Assembly: GCA_025094145.1 (NCBI GenBank) | Contig: JALLLS010000022.1 | Location: 248,001-312,000, forward strand | Source: Spinellus fusiger | Taxonomy: Eukaryota; Mucoromycota; Mucoromycetes; Mucorales; Phycomycetaceae | Length of the DNA: 64,000 bases | Reading direction: 5' to 3' | Shown: piece by piece, positions 35,981 through 45,753 of the stretch | Numbering within the stretch: position 1 is the first letter of the stretch | Layout: every line of letters begins with the position of its first letter | Made by a program: the position numbers and the translations under genes | The notes under the pieces: generated by a model | The model's input: the letters and a program-made list of their open reading frames with translations, nothing else | Told to the model about the DNA's origin: nothing | Database searches by the model: none

Positions 35981-37510
35981 CTACTTACATTTGGCACTGC
36001 TGCATACTCTTATGGGACGCTCTATAGTCTGAGGTAGTTCCACACAAGAAGAGGTGTATGTGTCACTGAATGAATGTTCTTTAAGGAGAGAAGGTGGTCT
36101 AGTCAATGACCAGTGATCCATTCCATTGGTAGGGTTACTGACAGAACCACTGACGGGACTATCGGCAAGAGAACAGGCCATGTCCTTTTCTCTTTCCTTC
36201 TTTTGCTTATTAGAAGAGAAGTCTGTTCTATATACTGGATGGAGTAGAGACGTGTGTCTGTAGAGAGAAGACAGTGGCCATGGTGTCTCATGAGGATTCT
36301 TTCCATCTGTCTCTGTAGTAGGGATTGGTGCTTCCATAGCCCTTTTCCTTGGTGGGATCTCCATAGACAAAAGACTCTCTTGTGTATGTCTTTGGCTACA
36401 AACATCTACATGTAGGGCCTCTGGATCAATATGAACTGTGTGACTGGGGTGAGCTGTCTTGTGTCCACCCAGAGTGAGTTCAGGAGTGAGATGTATCCAT
36501 GCCTGGACTAGTTCAGGGGCACAAGGAGCACAAGGAACACAAGGGGGCTGCCACAGGAGATCGGCAGAAGAGTGTGTACTCTCGTCCGTCCATGGATCTG
36601 AGACAACAGTGGACAAGGAAGAGGAGGGCGAGAGAAGAACAGGTAGTCTTTCATCACTCCAAGACAAGTGTAAAAGATCCTCCACGGTTGCTATTGTCTC
36701 TGTACTCACCCCTCTTTTCTCACTTTCACGCCTATCTTCACTCTCACTCTCACTCTCTTCTTGCACTGGTGAAAGAACACTGGCCATGGATCCACAAGCA
36801 GCCAGCGAAAAAGGCAATACAGTCAGTGTCAGCAGCACCGGTGTCTTGAGAGGAATCTGGGCCTGTGAACAAGTACTATCACCCTTTGCTCCTATCTCTG
36901 GTACTGTCAACACACTCCCTCTCTTCATCATATCGAGACATGACTTTTGATGGCACAGATCTGTAGCTGTGAATTGGTGTTGGTTCTTGATAAAGCCATG
37001 CGCCCCCATGTCCAAGAGAAGCTTCACTGTACGAGGCATGTTCATAAAACACGCCAGGTGCAGAGATGTGTTGCGATGTCCCCACAGATGATTCACAAAT
37101 ACAGTGGATGCATGCACAGAAGCATGGTGGCGCACAAACTGCAGCAATTGAACTGCCATCCCTTCATGGCGATGCACCAGAGCCAATTGGACTGCATTCA
37201 GATCCGTGGTCTTCTTGCCAAACTTGCGGGTGGCTTCAGGACGCACAGCTGGATCAAACTGAAGGACACGGTGTTTATGAGAAGCCGGGTACTGTGAGGG
37301 GTCATTGGCAAGTCGAGAGGTCAGCACAACATTCAGCACATGAGAGGTGCGTTCTGGATCCTGGCAGAGACGGTTCATCTCTTGTGTGTTATTGGTACTG
37401 ATCAGGGTTTGTAGTGTGCGCCATAACTTGGAAGGAGAGCAGCAGCTAGAGGAAGTGCATTTCTTGTGGGAATACCCCGGAGCATGCGGTCGAACAATCG
37501 CAGATACCAT
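35981..37510 (-). CDS. Ankyrin-repeat protein
   Basis: One long frame encodes 509 aa from the ATG at 37510 (upstream frame has no ATG). Ankyrin-type repeats occupy about residues 40-190: TDLNAVQLALVHRHEGMAVQ, then GHRNTSLHLACFMNMPRTVK and LLLDMGAHGFIKNQHQFTA, showing the TPLHxA and LLxxGA cores. The rest is Ser/Pro-rich and acidic, with a hydrophobic stretch (VLLTLTVLPFSLAACG) near 225-240 and no other domain. The stop overlaps a consensus donor (AAAT/GTAAGTAG); splicing to CTAG near 35930 would change only the last residues. Function is not predictable; such proteins serve as protein-binding scaffolds. Confidence 0.75.
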   Translation of the reverse strand: MVSAIVRPHAPGYSHKKCTSSSCCSPSKLWRTLQTLISTNNTQEMNRLCQDPERTSHVLNVVLTSRLANDPSQYPASHKHRVLQFDPAVRPEATRKFGKKTTDLNAVQLALVHRHEGMAVQLLQFVRHHASVHASTVFVNHLWGHRNTSLHLACFMNMPRTVKLLLDMGAHGFIKNQHQFTATDLCHQKSCLDMMKRGSVLTVPEIGAKGDSTCSQAQIPLKTPVLLTLTVLPFSLAACGSMASVLSPVQEESESESEDRRESEKRGVSTETIATVEDLLHLSWSDERLPVLLSPSSSLSTVVSDPWTDESTHSSADLLWQPPCVPCAPCAPELVQAWIHLTPELTLGGHKTAHPSHTVHIDPEALHVDVCSQRHTQESLLSMEIPPRKRAMEAPIPTTETDGKNPHETPWPLSSLYRHTSLLHPVYRTDFSSNKQKKEREKDMACSLADSPVSGSVSNPTNGMDHWSLTRPPSLLKEHSFSDTYTSSCVELPQTIERPIRVCSSAKCK

Positions 37511-38345
37511 GAGATGTACACCTAACAGTTGACAATGAAGAAAGGACACCTGAAGAATAGGTAGAGTATATCAATAAAGCACAAGAAGAAGGAAGGGTGG
37601 ATAGGGAAAAGACGTCTTATTAAATAGCACCCACAAAAAAAAACAAAGTTACCTTAGCATTTCTTCCCAATGCATAAATGTGTCTGGAGAATCTATACTA
37701 GGTTGGCGTCTGTCGATTCCAGGGAGTCGAGACCTTTTATTTTATTTTATTTTTATTTTAGAAAGAAATTCTTTTTTATTCTTATGATGATGATTGTATA
37801 GATAGTCTCTGTTGTGTTATTGTTCTTCTTCTAATGAACAGACATGGTAAGAGTCTTTTGAAGACACACAGTAACACTTTATTATTGTTTTATTCTTGTT
37901 CACTCTCTAAAATGAAATATCCACCAGGCCCTTAGTCAATGTCTCTTCTTCTCAAGGCCCAATGCCAATGCAGGTGTTCTTCACTGCTTCATCACTTTTC
38001 AAGGGACATTGCCATGTGTCTTTCTGGGAAGTTTATAAGCATGTGAAGTGTTATCAGTTTCATTTTGTGGCCCATGGACTCACTAACAGCACAATTTCAC
38101 TGGGACAAACGCCGAGTCTTTCCGCTCAAATTAAACTCTATTTAAGTAAGGATGGCCCTATTTTTATATAAACAAAATAGACAAAATGGATTGCATAACA
38201 TATCAATAATACGTGTTGTTAGAGATAAAAGAAACACAGGTCATCAGTGGACTGTTGCCATGACAAATTGTCATAGCAACCTGCGATAAGAGACCTGCGA
38301 TAAGAATAGAAACAGTCTTGTCACTGCATTAGGGAACTCTATCAA
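37511..38345. other. Intergenic region
   Basis: This is upstream DNA of the ankyrin gene with (ATTTT)n near 37737-37760. A 69-codon plus frame at 37962-38171 has no family resemblance and poor context, so I do not call it. The right side holds the hairpin at 38254-38280. Confidence 0.5.
38254..38280. repeat. Hairpin of two X-box-like half sites
   Basis: GTTGCCATGACAA and TTGTCATAGCAAC are inverted around one base, with a single mismatch. Each arm resembles an RFX X-box (compare GTTGCCATGACAAC at 21133). It may be a regulatory site or a remnant of a small inverted-repeat element. Confidence 0.6.
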
Positions 38346-40145
38346 TACACACCAGGAGGTCTTTAGGATATAAAAGGAAATAGTCGAAATACAATTGTTT
38401 AAAAATGACATGGATTTGAAAAGGTGTGAAAATAAAGTGAGATGTATTCATGTTAGTTTTTAAATAAAGATTATTATGTAAATTTACCTGTAAATATCTG
38501 AATCCCGAAGGAAACCACTTTCGATGTGGCGATATATGATATGAATGCATCAAAGAATATCTATTCTTATCTACAGAATGGAACTGGTCGGTGGCGACTA
38601 TTTAAACACTCTTCTGCAATTGTATAGATATCCTTTAATGCATTCACATTTCTGTTCTAAACAACTCCACAACTTTGGCAAGCGTGGATATTGTTGAAAT
38701 TCACTAATACCTCAGTGAGAATATTTGTGTTATAAGTGTGGCAGATCTTGAGAATAAAAAAATAAAACAAAATAGCTGTTAGAAGAGCTCTTCATATTGA
38801 GTGAGAGGTCAATCATGTTTACTCTCGATTTTCGAAATTTATCAACATCAACCATAGGAAGATATCCATCTTTTTGTCTCTTTTTCAATGATTGATATAA
38901 AATTCTTGTCAAGCCAATACGATGACCTTTAAATTTGACAGCATTCTTTCCTTTTATTCTTGCACCATAAGCAACAACTGGCAGCTTGGTAAGATCATAC
39001 TCCAATATTTTTAGGTACCAACACCCCTTTTCACTAATAGAATAGTATTAAGAATAATTAGTTCGAGATGTATTAATGTACTTATATATGTGTGTATGTC
39101 GTATTACTCTTGCACTGGCACCTTCTTCCTGCCTTTGATTTTTATTCTTTTTATCTCTCATATCGTGGTTTTTTCTTTTTTATTCTCTCTATTTTGATTT
39201 GGTTTCTTTCTGTTTCCTCATATACTTCTGTTTCCTGATAGCTTCTGTGTGAGTAGCCAGCCTTACGAGGTCTTACGTGTCTCTTATCTCATATCGACAG
39301 AGGATCTTTGAGATTTATAAGGAAATACATGAACAATAAAATCACACCATTTTTCTTATGGGCTAATGTGTTTTAAAAAAAACACTTTCGCTGTCTGTCT
39401 GTTTTAGCATTGACTATGGACTGTGTAATTAAACACTATAAAGTTGGATAAAAGGAAGAAGTAAACCTGACATTGCAACTCAATCACTGCATTTATTGTT
39501 TAACATGTGCTATCCTTAGGCCCACAGTATAACAATCAAGTACTCGTCAAGATGAGCATAACTGAGCAAGGTAATGTGCCATTATTAACAAAGAGAAACA
39601 ATAGAAAGAAGTTTTAGATACCACCAAAGACTATTCTAGTGATAAAAAGGTAAGCAGTGTCTTCATCTGGGCTTGAGCTCAATGTATTCCACAAGACACT
39701 CATTGTATTGTTATTAAGCAAGTAAAGACTCCTTTCAAATCAGTCCTAGGTGATCTTCTATACTGTCTAGGGTCTTTAGGGTATACTCCTGAGCATGGTT
39801 TTCTATCTTTCAAGAACAAAGCACAAGGCTTTTAGGGTGTGGATTCTATTGCTATGAAGGAATACGCCTAGAACAGCAGTAGCTATAGTAATAGTATATT
39901 ATTAGCTACAGTATTATTAGCTATATTATTACAATAAACAATTTTATTCATCAATAATTTTATTCATAAACAATATATTTTACTAATAATACAATTTGAT
40001 ATTGAGGTATCCACAAAAGGAAATATTATCTTTGATATCCGCAAACCTTTCGTTTTAAATGAAGTTCCATAAAAGGCAAGAATTTTTCGGTTTTAAAAGG
40101 CGAAGATATCATCGCTTAAAGGCCAGAAAAATCTCCTGGTGTGTA
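38346..40145 (-). mobile_element. Inverted-terminal element, copy B (Fanzor-bearing)
   Basis: The ends are TACACACCAGGAGG (left) and, inverted at the right, CTCCTGGTGTGTA. Both start in TA, consistent with TA target duplication. The right half (39355-40145) matches copy A. The left 300 bases match, in inverted orientation, the right part of copy C. On the minus strand the element therefore runs 5' end (40145), conserved leader or exon, Fanzor-like C-terminal coding (about 39005-38450) and 3' end (38346). It is the longest copy in the window but is mutated. Confidence 0.7.
38450..39005 (-). pseudogene. Fanzor/TnpB-like C-terminal pseudogene in copy B
   Basis: The minus strand reads LPVVAYGARIKGKNAVKFKG, GLTRILYQSLKKRQKDGYL and VDVDKFRKSR, the region where TnpB and Fanzor proteins carry RuvC-II and the DEYRTSxxC motif. 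The expected acidic residue is replaced in DKF. Further on is CQSCGVV, stop, NRNVNALKDIYTIAEECLN, where intact relatives have CxxC, W and NRDVNAAKN. Thus Trp became TAG and the RuvC-III Asp became Asn. The last block SPHRKWFPSGFRYLQVN is conserved with copy C but in another frame. The gene is dead. Confidence 0.72.
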
Positions 40146-40218
40146 GAACAAGACACTCTTCCATAAAAACAAGTCACAAAAAGACACTTGGCCATGTCTT
40201 TTTATCTCTTCATTCTCC

Positions 40219-42058
40219 ATGGAAGTGGACTCACCTCCCGCAGATGGCTCTTATGCTAGAGAAATTCGTCCACAGATAGAGAACAAGAGACTCAGTGATA
40301 CCACTGGTTGTCGTATCACAAGAAGCAAAGCAAGAAAAAGAGAGAATGGAGAGCCATTCAGTCATTCCCTCCTACCTCTTCCCAGTGTGTCCAGACCTGA
40401 TCCAACTCATGTACTCGATCCACCCAACACACCACAAAAAAAAAAGACACAGAATGAACAGCACTATGTTTCAATACAACCCAAAGCACCAGACTCACTA
40501 CCGGCGTATGGGTATGAGACAACAGATATGGAGGCTATTCTAGACGCCCTTATGGCCTTCCACACTACTCCACCCCCCATGGTAATGTCATTTCAAGAGA
40601 GCACAGCTGCTATTCAAGAGGCTCTCTCTATCAACCAAGAAATGCAAAGAATAGCAGAAGCACACATCAAAGAGATTAAGCAGCAGATACAAGACAATGA
40701 AGAATTGGCAGTAAGTGCAGTAGGAAAAGAAAAAAAGAGATACAGTACTTAGTTTTATTAGAAACAAGTGAGAATGACAGCTGCTGAGGAACATATCCAA
40801 GAAGAGCAACGATCTGAATTGCATAAAAAGTACGACACACGACTCCCCTTTTTAAGAGATCAGGACAATGTAGGCCCCAGTGTAGACCAATATAGCATAT
40901 TGAATTTGATTTGATTTTTTGGTTGCTTAGGTGGATCCTCAGTCCAAGAAAGAAGAAGGTGTTGAACAAGAGATTGAAAGATCCAGATCATGTAATTGCA
41001 TTTTATATACATCTCTTATAAATAACACCCTATTGCTTATAGGGCATCCCCGTGAACGAGAAAGGCTATTTGCTGCTATCCACTCTGATGTGAAGAATGC
41101 ACTGTTTCATTCCCACCGACGCAGGTAAAAAGAAGAAAAGAAGAAAAAAAGTCTATGGATTCTAATTTACTCGTACTTCTAGACATGAGTATTGGAGGAT
41201 GTTTGAAGTGGAACGCATGGAGACCAACGAACTTGAATTATTTCCTGTGGATATGTTGAACTGGGATAAAATCAGCCTCAAGGTAAGTCCACTAGGTTGA
41301 GTCAATAAGAGCCCTTCTCTTGCTTATCTCCAACATAGGTGGGGACACGCAGTGCCATTGAGTGCCTTATTCAGTGGACCAGTCAGGAGCATCCTTCGAT
41401 CAACAAGAAGCCATGGACAAAGGAAGAGAATGCCAAGCTAAAGGGACTTGTAGAAAAGTACGGGATCTATGGACACTGGGAACAGGTGGCGATTGATATG
41501 AAGAGTGGCAGAACGGCCTCTCAATGCTTCTCTCATCACCAGTCTCAGGCCATGGCAAGTGTCTCCAAGCACAAATGGACAGAAGAGGATGATGAGGCTC
41601 TCAAGGCAGCTGTGGAGGTAGTGGGAGAGCGTAATTGGCAGCAAGTAGCGCTTGTGATGGGCCAGAGATCAGGACAGCAGTGTCTGCAGCGGTGGAAGAA
41701 GTCCATTGATCCAGCCATTCGACGTTCTCGGTGGACAGGGGATGAAGATAAAGCTCTGCTAGGGGCGACTCGGCTGTATGGAGAAGGCAATTGGTCCAAG
41801 ATCAGTCTACATATTCCTGGACGTACTGATATGCAGTGTCGTGAACGATATACTAATGTTCTGGATCCTAAATTAATCCATAAGCCGTTCAGTTGTGAGG
41901 AGAGGCAACGTCTACAAGAATTGGTAGTGGCGCATGGTAATAAATGGTCGCTTATTGCCCGCCACATGCCTGGAAGAACAGACAATCAGTTGCTAAGGGT
42001 GTATAAACTGATGCAGCTTAAGGCAAAGAAGCACTCTTCTGACCAGAACACCACTTGA
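40219..42058 (+). CDS. Multi-Myb-repeat protein, SNAPC4-like
   Basis: Exons 40219-40710, 40762-40869, 40931-40991, 41043-41124, 41183-41282 and 41339-42058 give 520 aa. The N-terminus is basic and Pro-rich, followed by helices (QEMQRIAEAHIKEIKQQIQD) and LPFLRDQDN. The C-terminal half has at least four Myb/SANT repeats starting near residue 300. They are marked by W residues in KPWTKEENAKLKGL, HKWTEEDDEALKAA, SRWTGDEDKALLGA and the helix-3 blocks GRTASQCFSHH, GQRSGQQCLQRW, GRTDMQCRERY and GRTDNQLLRVY. A pre-Myb helical region plus 4 repeats fits SNAPC4/SNAP190, the subunit that binds the snRNA-gene proximal element. A general Myb (Bas1- or Cdc5-like) role cannot be excluded. Confidence 0.82.
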
Positions 42059-42158
42059 CTAGTGTTTGGTGCTTAGTAACCAGTGATGGATCCATAAAAG
42101 GGGGCGGATCTACCATGAGAGTGTTACCAATAGCCCACCTACTTACTCCATCTATTGC

Positions 42159-42225
42159 TTATTGCTTATTATTTATTGCTTATTGCTTATTGCTTATTGC
42201 TTATTGCTTATTGTTTATTGTTTAC
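42159..42225. repeat. TTGCTTA heptamer repeat
   Basis: Tandem TTGCTTA units, with TTGTTTA variants at the right side, downstream of the Myb gene. Confidence 0.85.
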
Positions 42226-42689
42226 TGCCTATTTACCCATCTATTGTTTATTAACTTGTTTAATTATTAACTTATTTCCTTGCCTATTGACCTGTTGAAT
42301 GATTCGCCCAATTCTTTGACGATTTACTTATTTATTTACTTAATTATATGTTTACCTGTTTACTTATTTACTTATTTACTTATTCACTTGATCATTTGCT
42401 TATTTGCTGGTGGTTAGCCTTTTACCCAGGGACCTGTTTATTCATCCACTTTGTTCCACTTGTTGTACTCATTGGTCATTCCACGGATAAAAAAGTAAAT
42501 AGAAAAGTCACTTTTAGTATCACTTACTCCTTAAAGACGTGTCTATAACATACTAAAACCTCGTACCTATTTTTTACGTATACCACACATAATGCCACAT
42601 CACTCTACATTATTACAGATAAGTATCTTTTCTTGCACCTTGTTCATGTAGTAATAGTTACTATGAACTAGTAACTCCTGAGGACTAAC

Positions 42690-42766
42690 TACCCATAATA
42701 ACCCATAATAACCCATAATAACCCATAGTAACCCATAGTAACCCATAGTAACCCATAGTAACCCAT
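42690..42766. repeat. ACCCATARTA decamer array
   Basis: Three ACCCATAATA units followed by four ACCCATAGTA units and a partial one; the one-base change is block-wise, so the array probably grew by unequal exchange. Confidence 0.9.
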
Positions 42767-43267
42767 ATACAATACCATCAAATAAATATCTTATTTCCCT
42801 TCCTTGGAATCTTGTCACTCGTTGCCTTGTAGGGTTACACTGCGTCTCTACAAACGGGCATCGAATTCGACCTGGTCATAACACAGCCTTAATAAATTGA
42901 ACATTATAGCTGGATCATAGAATAACGAGATATTTCCCTAATCAGCTCATCTCAATAAGATGTTTGGGTTGGGTTTTCCTTGGCCAACCAGCATCGAGTC
43001 TAGGTGTACTTTTAAAGGCTGAATTGGGAAATACGCACACTCTCTTGTGTCCACATACTACCATGGCCATTTTGTCAAGCACTACCATGTTGCTTCATCA
43101 ATTCTATTGGCTGGGTTGAGTTGGCTTGCCTTTTTGAAAGTCTCTTTTCCTTGGGCTTTTCTCCCCTGCTTGTTTATTGCCACTCATTGTTGGATTTCGG
43201 TCTCTCCTCCCCACCCATCGCTTGACTCTTCTCTTTCCTCTTCTGACGCTCTAAAGTAGACCACTCC

Positions 43268-45398
43268 ATGCGAGATTCTATGCTAAAGCTGTTCAGCTCA
43301 GTCCGACTGGTTCAGGAAGTGTCGAGATCAGATCCTTCATCTACAGCTGCTTCATCTATTCCACATCCTCTCGAAACACACCATGGTTCAACTCCGACAC
43401 CAGTGCCACCTGCTCCAAGTCAACAGCCTCACCCTTCGCGTGCTTACCATGCCACTTTTTCAGTACAGACATCCACCCACCCTGCCCTTCCTCATGCTCC
43501 CCTACGCACCTACGCACGAAAGAACTCAAAATACAGAACACGCCACCACCGACTTAAATCCTCTTCTTCCTACCAAAGCCTAGAGAGAAAGAACAAGTCA
43601 CAAAAGATCCTTTGTTTGTGGCCATTGCCTGTCATTACACGCTCCATCATTGTTCTTTCTCTCCTTGTGTCGACCTTTAACTTTTTCCAGCTTCTTCACC
43701 TCACCTGCTCTGCTCCGTCGTTTGTTATCTATCGCCTAGAAATCGTCAATTTGTTACTGTCGCCGTTTCTATTTTACTTTTCACTGCACAGTATTGTTCT
43801 TTTCAGCTGGAATGTGTTGATTCTCGGGTTATTTGAGGAGTCCCTTGCTCATCTCTTGGGAAGCACCCGCCGGTTCATTCGTGTGCTTTTGGGCATTGTT
43901 TTGACTCTCTCTGTGGTACGACAGGGTCTTGGGTATGTATTTACCAAGTCCACAGGCTGGGCTCTTCCTATGCTGTTCTTTAGTAATGCTGTCCATGAGT
44001 GTAGTCAAGGTAATTTATTGCATTTTCTGTCTATTTATCTACAAGAAAAAAAAAGAAAGAAAGAAAAAGGGTGAAAATGATAACATTTGGCATAGGATTG
44101 GCCCCTTTTCTATTTGCATTGTTGGTGGTACAGTCCCTCTGCATTGAAGACAAGTACATTTTAATCTATGGTGAAGAGGAATCCGACCATAAGATCACCA
44201 TTCGCAAAGTTACTCTTCAGTTCTTTATGTGTCTTGTCAACTACACAGTGGAGAATATATTCTGGTGGTCTGTCACAGGTCTCATCACAGGCTACATTGC
44301 TACTCTGGTGATTCAGTCATGGCTGGCCCATAAGAAGTTGGAAATTGCTCAAGATACAAAAGATGTAAATGAATTCATCACCTATGAAGAATACAGAAGA
44401 ACACCTCTTTGGAGAATGATGTGGTCTGCTGTGAAGAAGGGGGGTTTGGTAGTGTGGGTGACCTTGTCTGTACTGTTGGTGTTCAATGCCTACTATACAC
44501 ATGAATCGCCTGTAGATCCTACCCAACTCAATATGATGTCAAAGGATTCTTTTCTATTTACAATGGTGTTTATGACAGCACCACGACGCAGTAATCCACC
44601 CTACCTGACACAGACATTGAACTCTTACCTATCCAATTGGCCACCCAATCCTGCCCCTGGATCACTGTACAGTCGTATTCAGACATTGGTGTATACCCAT
44701 TTTAGTAACCACACTCAGTTTGATGTAGCCAAGGCTCATTTTGACTTGGAACCTAAAGGACATCAGTACATCCAATGGATACGTGAGGAAGGAGACCAGG
44801 TGGATCAGCGTAGACATGTTTCCAAGGCACTAGATTTAGTCACTAGTACGGTTCAGACTACCTACATTGCCCTGATGGAAGACGATTTTCCTGTATGTGG
44901 TCCTGAGGCATGGCGTGAGATTGAGAGTGTAGTGTACAAGGCAAATCAACAAGTTCCCAATCACTGTGGAGTCTTTGTAGGCACAGGTGGCAGGTAAATT
45001 CATAGTTCATCTATGGTCCATCTCTACTGGCATAGAGTGATATACTGAATCATATTCCCTCTTAGTGGTCTCTTTCTGAAGCCTCACATTGCAAGGCTTG
45101 TGTCTCGACTTCTTCTTCAATATGAATCCATGCCACCTGATATTATTATTCAAAAGTGTCTTTTGGGTGAATTACTCGAATGCTACGAGTGCCAGCAATC
45201 CCTAGTTACAAGCAAGGCGCTCTTAATGTATCATATTGGCTATAACACTTCTACGAGTGACGATCGTAGTTATAAAAAGAGCGAATTCCAGTGTGGATGG
45301 CGACATCCCTTTGTAAGTCCAATACTTATTAGAAAGATATATTCACTCACTCATGGATGTCTTTATAGAATGGGGATCCACAAGTCATTACCCTATAA
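43268..45398 (+). CDS. Rhomboid-like membrane domain fused to PGAP4-like glycosyltransferase
   Basis: Exons 43268-44009, 44096-44993, 45066-45312 and 45369-45398 give 638 aa. A Pro/Ser/His-rich N-terminal 110 residues precedes several membrane spans (about 118-330: SIIVLSLLVSTFNFFQLLHL, LLLSPFLFYFSLHSIVLF, LLGIVLTLSVVRQGLGYVF, APFLFALLVVQSL, FWWSVTGLITGYIATLVI). This arrangement resembles rhomboid-fold proteins, without a visible GxSG catalytic serine. A further span (about 363-381) leads to a lumenal region with the motif LMEDDFPVCG (Glu509-Asp-Asp), like the EDD motif of PGAP4/TMEM246, the Golgi GalNAc transferase of GPI anchors. GLFLKPHIARLV and a Cys-rich end (ECYECQQS, FQCGWRHPF) follow. 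Expected role: GPI-glycan modification in the Golgi. Separate genes are unlikely, because the first intron joins the two parts inside a membrane segment. Confidence 0.75.
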
Positions 45399-45753
45399 TA
45401 ACAAAACCTACTTTACTCTTTTGATTTTTATATAGCTAGTTTCTTCTACTTAATTCTATTCTACTAATACTATTATTTTTTCTTACTTTCATCTTTCCAA
45501 CTCTTGAAAAACAGCAACAACAACAAGACAGGGATGATTGATTATTACATATCCTATTTCTATTTAACTTATAAGTTAAAAAAGATGAATACTATTTTAT
45601 TGTATATTGTTTTGCATTTTGCAAGAAGATGTCTGTTGAAAAGTGAAGGTTCTCAAGTGTAGACTGTTATTATTATTATTATTACTAGAGTCATCACTGT
45701 AATCATAGTAGAGAATTCCTTATAGACCGCTTCCTACACTTTGACCTTTTTTT
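45399..45753. other. Convergent 3' region
   Basis: AT-rich DNA between converging genes with a (TTA)n run near 45668-45685. Nothing else is seen. Confidence 0.6.

Larger units (their letters stand above)
42059..43267. other. Repeat-rich intergenic region
   Basis: No gene was found. It holds TTGCTTA heptamers (42159-42225), degenerate TTTACTTA text to about 42410, and a decamer array (42690-42766). The 70-codon hydrophobic plus frame 43047-43259 lacks an in-frame ATG and is not called. Confidence 0.6.

Noticed and set aside
42595..42830. GYYGLLWV-repeat protein on the minus strand
   Set aside because: Translation of the ACCCATARTA decamer array.
43047..43259. Hydrophobic 70-codon frame before the PGAP4-like gene
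   Set aside because: It has no in-frame ATG start and does not connect in phase to the downstream gene.
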